This document shows positions 25,103 through 33,200 of a DNA stretch of 64,000 nucleotides, piece after piece. Position numbers and translations under genes: made by a program. The notes under the pieces were generated by a model. The model searched no databases, had not been told where the DNA came from, and saw only the letters and a program-made list of their open reading frames with translations. Every line of letters starts with the position of its first letter. Position 1 is the first letter of the stretch. The stretch lies in contig NZ_CP038800.1 of the NCBI RefSeq assembly GCF_024400535.1, positions 930,001 to 994,000 of the forward strand. Reading direction: 5' to 3'. The DNA is from Treponema denticola (lineage in GTDB: Bacteria > Spirochaetota > Spirochaetia > Treponematales > Treponemataceae).

Positions 25103-25240
25103 ATGAAAAATGAAGATGAGAAATCAATGAAAAAAGATAGTTCAGATAAAACTATCTCAAGAAAGACTGTTGGAGTCTGTAAAGCCATAAAAGGCTTTAG
25201 ACGGTTATTACGAGGACATATAACATACTTACTAAAATAA
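25103..25240 (+). CDS. 45-residue basic peptide
   Basis: ATG at 25103 directly after the dnaC-like stop, with AGAGGTG upstream, opens a 45-codon frame rich in Lys/Ser/Arg (MKNEDEKSMKKDSSDKTI...). Unknown function; too short for domain recognition. The following gene begins after a clear GGAGG. Confidence 0.5.
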   Translation: MKNEDEKSMKKDSSDKTISRKTVGVCKAIKGFRRLLRGHITYLLK

Positions 25241-25251
25241 GGAGGAAAAAA

Positions 25252-25413
25252 ATGAAAATGAAGTATGACATGATGAATATTATAAAATCTACAGATAAGT
25301 TTTTTAAAAAACTTTCAAATCTCTTATTGATTTTTTTAATTAGAATCATTGAAGCAGCATTAGGATGCTTATTGGCGTTTATTTTATTATCACATCTTAT
25401 AAAAGGAGTGTAA
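25252..25413 (+). CDS. 53-residue membrane peptide
   Basis: GGAGGAAAAAA precedes the ATG at 25252. The 53 residues have a basic N-terminus and a hydrophobic stretch of about 25 residues (LLLIFLI...ALGCLLAFILL), one or two membrane helices. Function unknown. Confidence 0.55.
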   Translation: MKMKYDMMNIIKSTDKFFKKLSNLLLIFLIRIIEAALGCLLAFILLSHLIKGV

Positions 25414-25418
25414 GAAAA

Positions 25419-25625
25419 ATGGATATAAAAATGAATATAAAACCCGAAACAGCAAGACAGATAGCCTGCGATTTAAACAATAAGGAAATCAATTTTTTAC
25501 CTGAAACGGAATCATTTTTAAGGAATATTCTAAACATAGTAAACAAAAAATGTCTTTCTGTTAGGGATGAACTGGAAGAATTCGACGAAATTAATCTTAT
25601 TAATACAAACAACGGAGAAAAATAA
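25419..25625 (+). CDS. Small protein, 68 residues
   Basis: I take the ATG at 25419 (MDIKMNIKPETARQIA), since AAGGAG at 25403 can serve it; a longer frame from 25365 would overlap the previous gene. Helical, acidic C-terminus, no known family. Its last A is the first base of the next start codon. Confidence 0.6.
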   Translation: MDIKMNIKPETARQIACDLNNKEINFLPETESFLRNILNIVNKKCLSVRDELEEFDEINLINTNNGEK

Positions 25626-25900
25626 TGAATACAATATCAAGATTTTTGCATTTGCAAAACACACAGCTTACGGATGAACATAACCTTATATTGACTGATG
25701 ATGTAGTCTTAAAAGACGGAAGTATTTTACAGTTTGATAATAAAGGTTATTTACACGGAACAATTGAATGTGATGATGGACAGTTAGAATATTGGGTACA
25801 CGGGCGTCTTCATGGAAATCCTGCCGTAGTAAGCGGCGATCTTAATATTCGTGAATATTGGCAAAATGGAGTATTTATTTCTTGCGAAAAGTTAAAATAA
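25625..25900 (+). CDS. MORN-like/YwqK-style small protein A
   Basis: 91 residues of beta-hairpin repeats: FDNKGYLHGTIE, LEYWVHGRLHGNPAVVSG, IREYWQNGVFI. The pattern (GxLHGxxAV...REYWxNGxxx) is that of short MORN-type repeat proteins. It resembles the neighbour at 25959 in its last 35 residues (NPAVVSG...IREYWQNGV against RPARVSN...HREFWKDGV). Two adjacent diverged copies on one element may serve as paired immunity or regulatory proteins; this is speculation. Confidence 0.65.
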   Translation: MNTISRFLHLQNTQLTDEHNLILTDDVVLKDGSILQFDNKGYLHGTIECDDGQLEYWVHGRLHGNPAVVSGDLNIREYWQNGVFISCEKLK

Positions 25901-25905
25901 ATACC

Positions 25906-25935
25906 TTGTAATTTATATCGCTTTAATGATAAAAT
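25906..25935 (+). promoter_or_regulatory. Possible promoter for the second MORN-like gene
   Basis: TTGTAA (25906-25911), an 18-bp spacer and TAAAAT (25930-25935) upstream of the ATG at 25959. It is weaker than the other promoters in the window. Confidence 0.35.
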
Positions 25936-25958
25936 AACAATATAAGGAGATAAAGAGA

Positions 25959-26279
25959 ATGGAATTAAAAGATTTTAATATTGAAATGTTAAAAAATCCT
26001 ATTATAAAGGATGAGTTCACAGAAGACGGTAAATTAATATATGGAGTAAGGATAATAGAAAACCATGTAATTCGATTCTATGACGGTAAGATTACAAATT
26101 TTATACTTGAAGATGAAAGTCCAGACCCCGCAGTAGAAGGGCCTGGCTTTATAGAGTACAGAACCGATGGAGTTATTACAAGAGACGATGAAAATCGTCC
26201 TGCAAGAGTAAGTAACGGATTTAAACATCGAGAGTTCTGGAAAGACGGAGTTCTAATCCGAAGTGAAGATGTTGTATAA
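25959..26279 (+). CDS. MORN-like/YwqK-style small protein B
   Basis: 106 residues. The C-terminal part (FIEYRTDGVITRDDENRPARVSNGFKHREFWKDGVLI) matches the neighbour's hairpin repeats. AAGGAGATAAAGAGA precedes the ATG. It is the last + strand gene before the convergent RadC-like gene. No enzymatic residues visible. Confidence 0.65.
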   Translation: MELKDFNIEMLKNPIIKDEFTEDGKLIYGVRIIENHVIRFYDGKITNFILEDESPDPAVEGPGFIEYRTDGVITRDDENRPARVSNGFKHREFWKDGVLIRSEDVV

Positions 26280-26293
26280 ATATTTTTAAAAAA

Positions 26294-26377
26294 TTATCCA
26301 CAAATGCACAAATCCACATGAAAGGGAGGAGCCTAAAACTCCGAACTGATTGTGGAGCTTGTGTAGCTTGTGGTTAA
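26294..26377. other. Inverted-repeat region with DnaA-box-like sequences
   Basis: TTATCCACA (26294-26302) is an exact classical DnaA box, and TGTGGTTAA (26369-26377) is an inverted one-mismatch box. Between them the 26298-26318 arm (CCACAA, CACAA, TCCACA) pairs block by block with 26351-26373 (TGTGGA, TTGTG, TTGTGG), with GGAG/CTCC inside. It sits between two convergent genes, so it may be a bidirectional terminator, an origin or both. Confidence 0.45.
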
Positions 26378-26394
26378 TTTTAAAATGTAAAAAA

Positions 26395-27513
26395 TTATCT
26401 TTCAACATAGAAGAAATTCTTTTTTATTTCTTTAGAAGTATAAGTTTTTTTAAAGTTTTTAGATTGTTCAAAACTGACATCTGCACTAGAAGGAAAATCA
26501 AAGAAATGAGGATAATGAGAATTTGTGTTTTCAGCTGAGACACTCCATGCGACAGGTCTTTGATTCTTTAAAAGAACAACATCCATAAAAATATCTTTTC
26601 TAGCAATCTTATCAATAGGTATAGTTGTCTTTTCATTTACTACCACGGGAATAAATCCTTTAATGGCAAAATTTTTTGCAGTTTGTGTAAGAGAATTTCT
26701 TAAATCCAAAAATGATTTTTCTGAATTGGCTGCTTCAAGAATTTTTTTATTTTCAATAAATTTTACTGCAACAAAATTATTATTATGATTTACGCAAAAA
26801 AAAGGAGTAAAAGATTTAAAATTCCAATTTTCTTTGGCATCTAATTTTTTTGCAATATCATGTAATATTGTAATTTCATTTGGAGAAGTAAAAGTATAAT
26901 TATAGTAAGATTTTATATTATTTTTAAATAGAGGATCTTTATCAATAAGTCTTGTATTCCAATTTTCAATATTTTCCCATCCTTTATTTGGTGTATAAAA
27001 ATTAAATTTTCCATGATCTAAAATAATATGGCCTAAAAACTTATTTTTATCTCCAAGCTGGTTTATTTTTAACTCGATTTTTAAAGTAAGAAAAACATCT
27101 TCTGAACTTTCTTCGACATTGCCGGAAGGATGATTATGAGCCAAAATAAGCTTTAGATCATTTTTTTTAACATGTTCACAAATTAAATCTAAAAAAGGTT
27201 CTTCTGATGGGAACCTTTTAAAATGTTTATTTGGTTGGAGAGCAGCGTTGCAGCTCTCTAGATTATGAGAACAGATTCCTATATGTTCGATTATTTTATA
27301 ATCTTTGTCTAAAAACAAATATCTAAATGTCTCTTCTTTTTTGTTACGATAAATAGATAGAATGTCTCCTAATTTCTCTATAGACTCTGAATTAAAACAA
27401 TTATCAGCATTTGATAGTTTTAAACCTATAATTTCATCAACCGAAGGAGGCGGTTCTCTTATTTTTGCCGAAAAAACATGTTGGAAACGAGGCTTTTTAT
27501 CTTCCATATCCAT
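26395..27513 (-). CDS. RadC/JAB-domain protein
   Basis: 372 residues. The centre (about residues 55-190) is a RadC-type JAB/MPN domain with the metal motif AHNHPSGNVEESSED, that is HxH-P and the downstream S-x-x-D. Domains of this kind are widespread on mobile elements, yet their reaction is unproven. A C-terminal region of about 180 residues is unrecognised and ends FFYVER. I start at ATG 27513 (CTGGAG upstream); the longer frame to 27585 is inside the previous gene. It overlaps that gene by 17 bases, so it is coupled to it. Confidence 0.82.
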   Translation of the reverse strand: MDMEDKKPRFQHVFSAKIREPPPSVDEIIGLKLSNADNCFNSESIEKLGDILSIYRNKKEETFRYLFLDKDYKIIEHIGICSHNLESCNAALQPNKHFKRFPSEEPFLDLICEHVKKNDLKLILAHNHPSGNVEESSEDVFLTLKIELKINQLGDKNKFLGHIILDHGKFNFYTPNKGWENIENWNTRLIDKDPLFKNNIKSYYNYTFTSPNEITILHDIAKKLDAKENWNFKSFTPFFCVNHNNNFVAVKFIENKKILEAANSEKSFLDLRNSLTQTAKNFAIKGFIPVVVNEKTTIPIDKIARKDIFMDVVLLKNQRPVAWSVSAENTNSHYPHFFDFPSSADVSFEQSKNFKKTYTSKEIKKNFFYVER

Positions 27514-28438
27514 ACTCCAGTTTATGCGTATTAGTTTTAGCCTTAATGGTTTCGTGTTTTTCATGGCTACGGTCATAAGAAACATCTTTACTCATTATTA
27601 AGTTAGCTGTCTCCTGACCTTTAAATACAGAACGCATTAAGGCATCCGGTTTCAATTTATTATCGGCTATAGCTTTAAGACTGGAGTCAATTTCTTCACG
27701 CATTTTCATCTTGGCCACTATTTCATTTTCCGGCTTAATATATTTATCGCCTATTAGTTCAAATCCGCCATGTTTTTGAGCCAGATTGTGAATCATAACG
27801 GCTTCAAACGAAGAAAGTAGATTTTTATTTTCTTCTCTATTTTGCTGTAAAAGATTAGTCATTTTTTTTCGGTTATCAGGATTTTTACAATTATCCTTAT
27901 AAAATTCTTTAGCATCTTTTTGAATTTCATTTTTAATTTTATTTGTTTCTTTTTCTTGGCTATATTCTTTAGCGACTTTTTTTAATATTTTTTGACTTCG
28001 CTCATCAAATTGCTCAAGATTATACATGAATTGATACTTTGTTTTTGCTCCGGATTCAGCAACTTTCATTTCATGCAAAATAGGTTGAATACTTGAATAT
28101 TTACCATCAGCACATACAAGTAACGGTCTTATATTTTTTGTTGTATCAAGACTTAAGTTCAGTTCGAGAGCATCCTTTCCGAATATATAAGTATTTCCTC
28201 CTGCTCCTGTAGATGCCGAATGCAATTCGGCGGCAACTTTATTTATATCTTTCATAATGCTTCGATTAAGCATATTTTCAGGAATATCTTTTTTTGTATG
28301 GTCAAAAAAAGGAAGAATATCCTTACTTGAACATTCCTGTAAAAGAGAGTTAAATTGAGTAATATAATAATCTTCAGGAGAACCGTATTTATAAGGTTCC
28401 CATACAGTTTTAATTGATCCGTCCATTAAACTAGGCAT
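27497..28438 (-). CDS. Uncharacterised 313-residue element protein
   Basis: No family recognised. A mixed N-terminal domain (about 1-150) is followed by a Lys/Glu/Asn-rich helical half (about 150-310), probably coiled coil. AAGGAGTAAGTT precedes the ATG at 28438. It lies between the terminator of the DUF4116/ArdC gene and the RadC-like gene and likely belongs with this set of DNA-entry proteins. Confidence 0.75.
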   Translation of the reverse strand: MPSLMDGSIKTVWEPYKYGSPEDYYITQFNSLLQECSSKDILPFFDHTKKDIPENMLNRSIMKDINKVAAELHSASTGAGGNTYIFGKDALELNLSLDTTKNIRPLLVCADGKYSSIQPILHEMKVAESGAKTKYQFMYNLEQFDERSQKILKKVAKEYSQEKETNKIKNEIQKDAKEFYKDNCKNPDNRKKMTNLLQQNREENKNLLSSFEAVMIHNLAQKHGGFELIGDKYIKPENEIVAKMKMREEIDSSLKAIADNKLKPDALMRSVFKGQETANLIMSKDVSYDRSHEKHETIKAKTNTHKLEYGYGR

Positions 28439-28460
28439 AACTTACTCCTTATAAAGTAAT

Positions 28461-28500
28461 AAAAAGGATGGACTCATATTAGAATATGAAATCCATCCTT
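28461..28500 (-). terminator. Terminator of the DUF4116/ArdC-like gene
   Basis: AAGGATGGA and TCCATCCTT (28464-28472 with 28492-28500), plus inner CATATT/AATATG, form a long hairpin. On the - strand a short T-run follows (A-run 28461-28465). The gene stops 12 bases upstream. Confidence 0.75.
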
Positions 28501-28511
28501 AAAAATAAACC

Positions 28512-30083
28512 TTACCTTTCAACTGCAATAGCGCGCTCGATAGGTTTTACCGATTTTTGCACTTCTTTTCCCTTATCAATGCCCTTATTAGGGTTTGTTT
28601 TTAAGAAGTCTTTACCGTTTTCAGTTTTGAGCCATTGCTGTCCTTTTTCGGTTTTAAGCCATTCTTTACCTTTATCTGTTTCGATAAAGATTTCTTTTGC
28701 GGCTCTGTCGCCCATTTTGAAAATCTGCATAGGAGATTTTTCAAGTTCTTTTGCAAAGTTTTCTTTAAACTCAGCTGCAACTTCGGGAGAGGCGGTAAAA
28801 ACTCTGTTTTCATTAACGCATTTGAGGTAATTAGTGATATAATCTTGTGCCTCAGATGAGATTTGAACATGCTTTTCTTTTTTGGACTCAGCCTTTACCG
28901 GCTGATAGGGAAGAACATCAGGATTGGAAGTTTGACTTTCAGCAAAATAACGGGTTACCGTGTTACTATTTTTCTCCTTATCATAGAAAGAAAGGTAAAA
29001 ACCTTTTTCTCCGGCCCGAATAGAAGTTTTTGCATTTTGAGCTTGCCTAAAGGTTAGAATATTGTCATTATCTACACCTCTTTCATGTAGATACATTTTT
29101 GCAATGAGCTGATTCGCTCCTTTAAGCTCATAGCCTGCAGCAGTTTTCACAGCCTTTACATTACAAAAACCGTTTTCGTTGGGTAAAAAAGGAAGTTTAT
29201 CGGCAGCCAATAACTGCTTAAACTTATCGGTTGTAATCCTTTCTACAGGGGTACGATCCGATTTTCCCAATACTTGTGTAGAATTGCCTTCTACTTTTTC
29301 ATTTAAATCACTCATAATTTTCTCCTTGTATGTTGATTTATTTTTATCGATAAAAAGGGATTTTTTATCGATTGAAGACTCTTTATTTTGTAAGGTTAAA
29401 TATTGTTGATATTTATTTAATATATCTTGTTTTAACTCTTCTTTTATAAATTGACTTGCTTGTTTATTTTGTTTAACAGCCTCAAGGCAAATTTCCGGGG
29501 TTGGATCTTTTATATATTTTAAAATTAAGCCATTTTGTTTAGCAACGGCTATATATATTTCCGGAGCCTCATTTGTGATATATTCCATTGCTACTTTATT
29601 TTGTTTAACAGCTTCCACACAAATTTCAGGAGTTTGATATTCCTTTTTAACAAATTTTAAAGCCCACCCATTTTGTTTAACAGCTTCCATACATAGTTCA
29701 GGTGTTTGATTTTTTACGTGTTGTAAGGCAGCTCCATTTTCTTTAACGGCAGCCATGCAAATTTCAGGAGTTTGTTCTTTTACTAATTGTAAAGCCCAGC
29801 CTTTTTGTTTAACTGCCGTCATACATATTTCAGGGGTTTGGTTTCTCACTAAGTCTAAAGTCCAGCCATCTTTTCTAACAGCAGCCATACACATTTCAGA
29901 GGTTTGATTTTTAACATATTGTAAAGCATAACTATTTTGCTCAATAGCGGCCATACATATTTCGGTAGTTTGTTTTTCGACATATTGTAAAGCCCGCCAA
30001 TCTTTTCTAACAGCAGCCATACACATTTCAGGAGGTTGATTTTTAAGATTTTTTAAATCTTGCCAAGTATATAAATCATCCAT
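28512..30083 (-). CDS. DUF4116-repeat protein fused to an ArdC-like module
   Basis: 523 residues in two parts. Residues about 14-230 are nine DUF4116 repeats of 22-24 residues (QTPEICMAAVKQNGWALQLVK type). Residues 257-523 resemble the N-terminal single-strand-binding domain of ArdC antirestriction proteins (ILTFRQAQNAKTSIRAGEKGFYLSFYDK), then Lys/Glu-rich repeats (GKEWLKT, GQQWLKT, GKDFLKT). An internal ATG at 29315 has its own AAGGAG and would yield the 267-residue ArdC-like part alone. The first 15 bases upstream of both starts are identical. The fusion could guard incoming DNA against restriction. Confidence 0.82.
   Translation of the reverse strand: MDDLYTWQDLKNLKNQPPEMCMAAVRKDWRALQYVEKQTTEICMAAIEQNSYALQYVKNQTSEMCMAAVRKDGWTLDLVRNQTPEICMTAVKQKGWALQLVKEQTPEICMAAVKENGAALQHVKNQTPELCMEAVKQNGWALKFVKKEYQTPEICVEAVKQNKVAMEYITNEAPEIYIAVAKQNGLILKYIKDPTPEICLEAVKQNKQASQFIKEELKQDILNKYQQYLTLQNKESSIDKKSLFIDKNKSTYKEKIMSDLNEKVEGNSTQVLGKSDRTPVERITTDKFKQLLAADKLPFLPNENGFCNVKAVKTAAGYELKGANQLIAKMYLHERGVDNDNILTFRQAQNAKTSIRAGEKGFYLSFYDKEKNSNTVTRYFAESQTSNPDVLPYQPVKAESKKEKHVQISSEAQDYITNYLKCVNENRVFTASPEVAAEFKENFAKELEKSPMQIFKMGDRAAKEIFIETDKGKEWLKTEKGQQWLKTENGKDFLKTNPNKGIDKGKEVQKSVKPIERAIAVER
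29347..29371. promoter_or_regulatory. Operator-like dyad before the internal ArdC-like start
   Basis: TCGATAAAAA, GGGAT, TTTTTATCGA: a perfect 10-bp inverted repeat about 32 bp upstream of the internal ATG at 29315. A related dyad precedes the main start (30110-30132), so the two leaders are duplicates. Here it is also translated as part of the fusion. Confidence 0.5.
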
Positions 30084-30109
30084 AATTTTCTCCTTAAAAG
30101 TGATATATT

Positions 30110-30132
30110 TTGATAAAAGGAATTTTTATCAA
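30110..30132. promoter_or_regulatory. Operator-like dyad in the DUF4116/ArdC leader
   Basis: TTGATAAAA, GGAAT, TTTTATCAA: a perfect 9-bp inverted repeat between the promoter (-10 at 30144-30149) and the start at 30083. Suitable for a repressor or as an mRNA hairpin. Confidence 0.5.
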
Positions 30133-30143
30133 TCACTATAATT

Positions 30144-30172
30144 AGTATATATTCTTTAACTCTTTTTGTCAA
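30144..30172 (-). promoter_or_regulatory. Promoter for the DUF4116/ArdC gene
   Basis: On the - strand TTGACA (30172-30167), 17-bp spacer, TATACT (30149-30144). The start of transcription would fall near 30137, giving a leader of about 54 nt containing the dyad. Confidence 0.8.
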
Positions 30173-30188
30173 TATTGTATATAAGATA

Positions 30189-30217
30189 TTGACAAATTTA
30201 TTGTAAATTGTTATACT
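30189..30217 (+). promoter_or_regulatory. Divergent promoter for a small RNA
   Basis: On the + strand TTGACA (30189-30194), 17-bp spacer, TATACT (30212-30217), a near-consensus promoter that points away from the one at 30144-30172. The two -35 boxes lie in the inverted repeat GTCAATAT/ATATTGAC. No protein gene lies downstream before a strong terminator. Confidence 0.75.
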
Positions 30218-30223
30218 TAATTT

Positions 30224-30297
30224 ATTACCACAAAAAATAACTACATGAATTTTCTGCAAGAAAGCGCTAAAAAAACTCTTTCTTGCAGATTTTTTTT
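30224..30297 (+). ncRNA. Candidate small RNA of about 74 nt
   Basis: Defined by the promoter at 30189-30217 and a rho-independent terminator: TCTGCAAGAAAG (30253-30264) with CTTTCTTGCAGA (30278-30289), a 12-bp stem followed by eight Ts. Its 3' end just touches the stop codon of the giant gene on the other strand, so it could pair with that mRNA's tail. A 21-codon frame in it has no ribosome site. Confidence 0.6.
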
Positions 30298-33200
30298 ACC
30301 TTTCTATTGAATTTTCTATTTTTTTATGAATGGGAGCCTTTGTATTAAAACATACCGCTTCTTTTTTATTGTTTGGAGATGACTTTACACCAAAAAAATC
30401 AGACTTTTTTTCAGCAACCATAAATTCAAAAGGAGCTTGTTTATAGGTTTTAAGCGGTACAGTTTCTCTTTTGAGAATACCGGCTTTAGAACGGTCTATA
30501 TTGGTAATTTTGTTAACAGTATTGACTTGATTATTTTTTAGTTTATATTCCTCTTTTAACTTTTCCATCGGGCATAAATCGTTAAGAATTTTATTGCAAT
30601 TATCCTTTATTATTTCATCAATAGGCAGTAATTGTTTTTGACTTTTTTCGGTTTCAGCAATGAATTTTTTGATAAAGTCGTCTTTTTCATTTTTTATAAC
30701 ATCAATTTTTACATCCAATTCTTGTTTGTCTTTATTTAGCTTTGCAATTACTGTATATTGTTCAGTTTCAGACGTAATTCCAAAAGATTTACACTTTTTA
30801 TCGAGAGAAGCTAATCTATTTTTAAAAAAGGTTATTTTTTTCTTATCATTTCTCACTTCATAATAAGCGGCCTCTTTTTTATATTCCTTTCTTTTTTCAA
30901 TAATCTCATCTATAGATTTTATTTTCATATTGATAATTGATATATCCCTTTTAAAATTACTTACTCTTTGTTCAATTAGAAAATCAGCCTTTTTTATAGG
31001 ATCCTTAATTAGGTCAAACTTTAATTCTTCAGGATGAATATGCTCAACATTGAGTTTATCTCCTTTGTAACTCCATAAATCCTTTATTCTGGAAGATTTT
31101 TCATCATGTTTTTGAAGCATAAGAGAATCAATAGAATCATACATTACAGGATATACTATATGAACATGTCCTTGCTCGTTACCCTGCCTCCAGATACGGC
31201 CTTCAACCTGAATACTTTCAGTGGGATTCCAACCTAACATAGTATTATAAAGAGCAAAGGAATTTCCGTTTAAGTCAATGCCTTCGCTTATAGTTTCACT
31301 GCCGATTATTATTTTAAGTTTTTTATTCTTATCGTTAAAATCTTCCGTGATTTTATCTTTTTGAGCATTGGTTGTAGAAGAACTTACCAAAGCGATAGCA
31401 TCCTTTGGTATTCCATGAGAAACAAGATAGTTTTTTACATGAGAAAATTCCGGGACACCTCTCGGCATATACATAACCTGTCCGCCTTGAGGTTCTTTCT
31501 TATAAGAAGCAATTATAGAATCGCAGACAAATGTAAGTTTAGGAGAGCTTTCAACAATTTTTGAAGGAGGAGGAAGCTCAAAATCATATACCGGATTAAC
31601 CAAGGCCGGAGATAAAAGAGCCATACGCATGTTATTCATTGCAACAAGAACAGCTCCGGGATCATCTTTAGAAGCGTTTTGGATTCTTTTCGTTTCAGTC
31701 TCTATAATTTTCTTTTGAATATCGTTCATTCCAAGTTCTATGACATGAGGCTTTTTTTCAGGCCGTATAACCCCTGCTTCTTCGGCATCTACTTTATCTA
31801 TATATTCGGTTAAAAGGTTTTGTAAACTCTTTAAATTCTTAAAGTTTTTCATAACCTGTTTAGGTTGAATATCTCCTTTAGGTTTTACGGCCCATTCGGT
31901 TTTAGTTTCTGCAAATTCGGTTAAAAAAGCACTTAAATTATAAATATGCATATCTTTTAATTTTTGACGGGCAACATATGAAAGCATTGAATAGACTTCC
32001 GTGGGTGAATTAGTAAATGGCGTTGCTGTAAGAAGACATACATTTCTTCCATCATTTTCTTTTTGAATAAGCTGAGTGATTGCAAATAACTTTTGAGCTC
32101 TTCTAGAAGGAACTCCGCTTCCTATTCCTTCAAATTCATTTGCTGTCTGTTTTTCATCTTCTTTAACGGATCTAGGAACTGTAAATAAATTCTTAAATCG
32201 ATGAGCTTCATCTACAGTTATAGAATCAAAACCTGTTTTTTCCCAAAATATATAATCTTCATCCTTTGCCTGTGTTGCTCCTCCCAATATTTCATATACC
32301 TTTTCTTTGTCTTGAGCATCGGTTCGAGCGTTTCCGGTTAAGTTTAATCTTGCATCAAGTAAATCTGCTGCTATTTCATTATCAATAGTTTTCTGCATAA
32401 AAGTAATCTTTTGCAAGGCTTCAAGTGTACAAACAGAAATACTTTTTTCGGGGATATTAAGGCCATGATCATCGGCGGCAAAAGGGTTTAGAACATCTTT
32501 ACTGAAATTCCCTAATTCATTAACCTTTATATTAGGAAACAACTCTTTTATATCTTTTACCCATTTTGAATAAACCGACTTAGGAACACATATTAAAGGT
32601 CTTTTTGCTCTTTCTGACTGTATTTGATTTACATTAAACACTATACCGCAAGCGGTTTTTCCGACTCCGACATCATATGCTAAAAGACCGTTGCCCTTAT
32701 TGGATAAAAAAGAAACTCCTTTTATTTGCTGATTGTAAAGAGTAAATTCTTCACCATTTTTAAACCGATTCATACCTTCAACGAATAGAGGAAATTTAGT
32801 ATAATCCGGATTAACATACCCGTTAAACCTTCTATTCCACATATCGCAAAGTTCATCTTTTAAATGTTGCGGTACACCTTCTTGAATATATCTATTAAAA
32901 AGGAGTTCTGCCGTATCACGGCGTGTGTTTCTCTTTTTTTGAGCTTCTATTTGAGCCGCTTTTTTTTCTTCTATCCCATCCGCAGCCCTAGCCCTTACAG
33001 GTTCCTTGTTAATAAAATTTATAATATCATACCAGCCAATGTTTTCAGGCATATCATTTTGATTTAATGGAGAATATTCATAATCGATATAATAAGTAGT
33101 TGTATAATTTTTAAGATTATTTGCTTGGGCTTGAGCCTGCTCTTTCTCTCCGATCGCCCATTTAATAAAACCTTCCTGTAAATTTACATCAGTACCATCA

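Noticed and set aside
25365-25418. Longer N-terminus for the 68-residue protein
   Set aside because: It would overlap the 53-residue gene out of frame and has no ribosome site; the ATG at 25419 fits better.
29414-30060. Tandem repeats resembling a CRISPR array
   Set aside because: The periodicity (66-72 bp) is in frame and comes from DUF4116 protein repeats; no constant repeat with unique spacers is present.
30242-30310. 21-codon frame within the small RNA
   Set aside because: No ribosome site, and it runs through the terminator stem.
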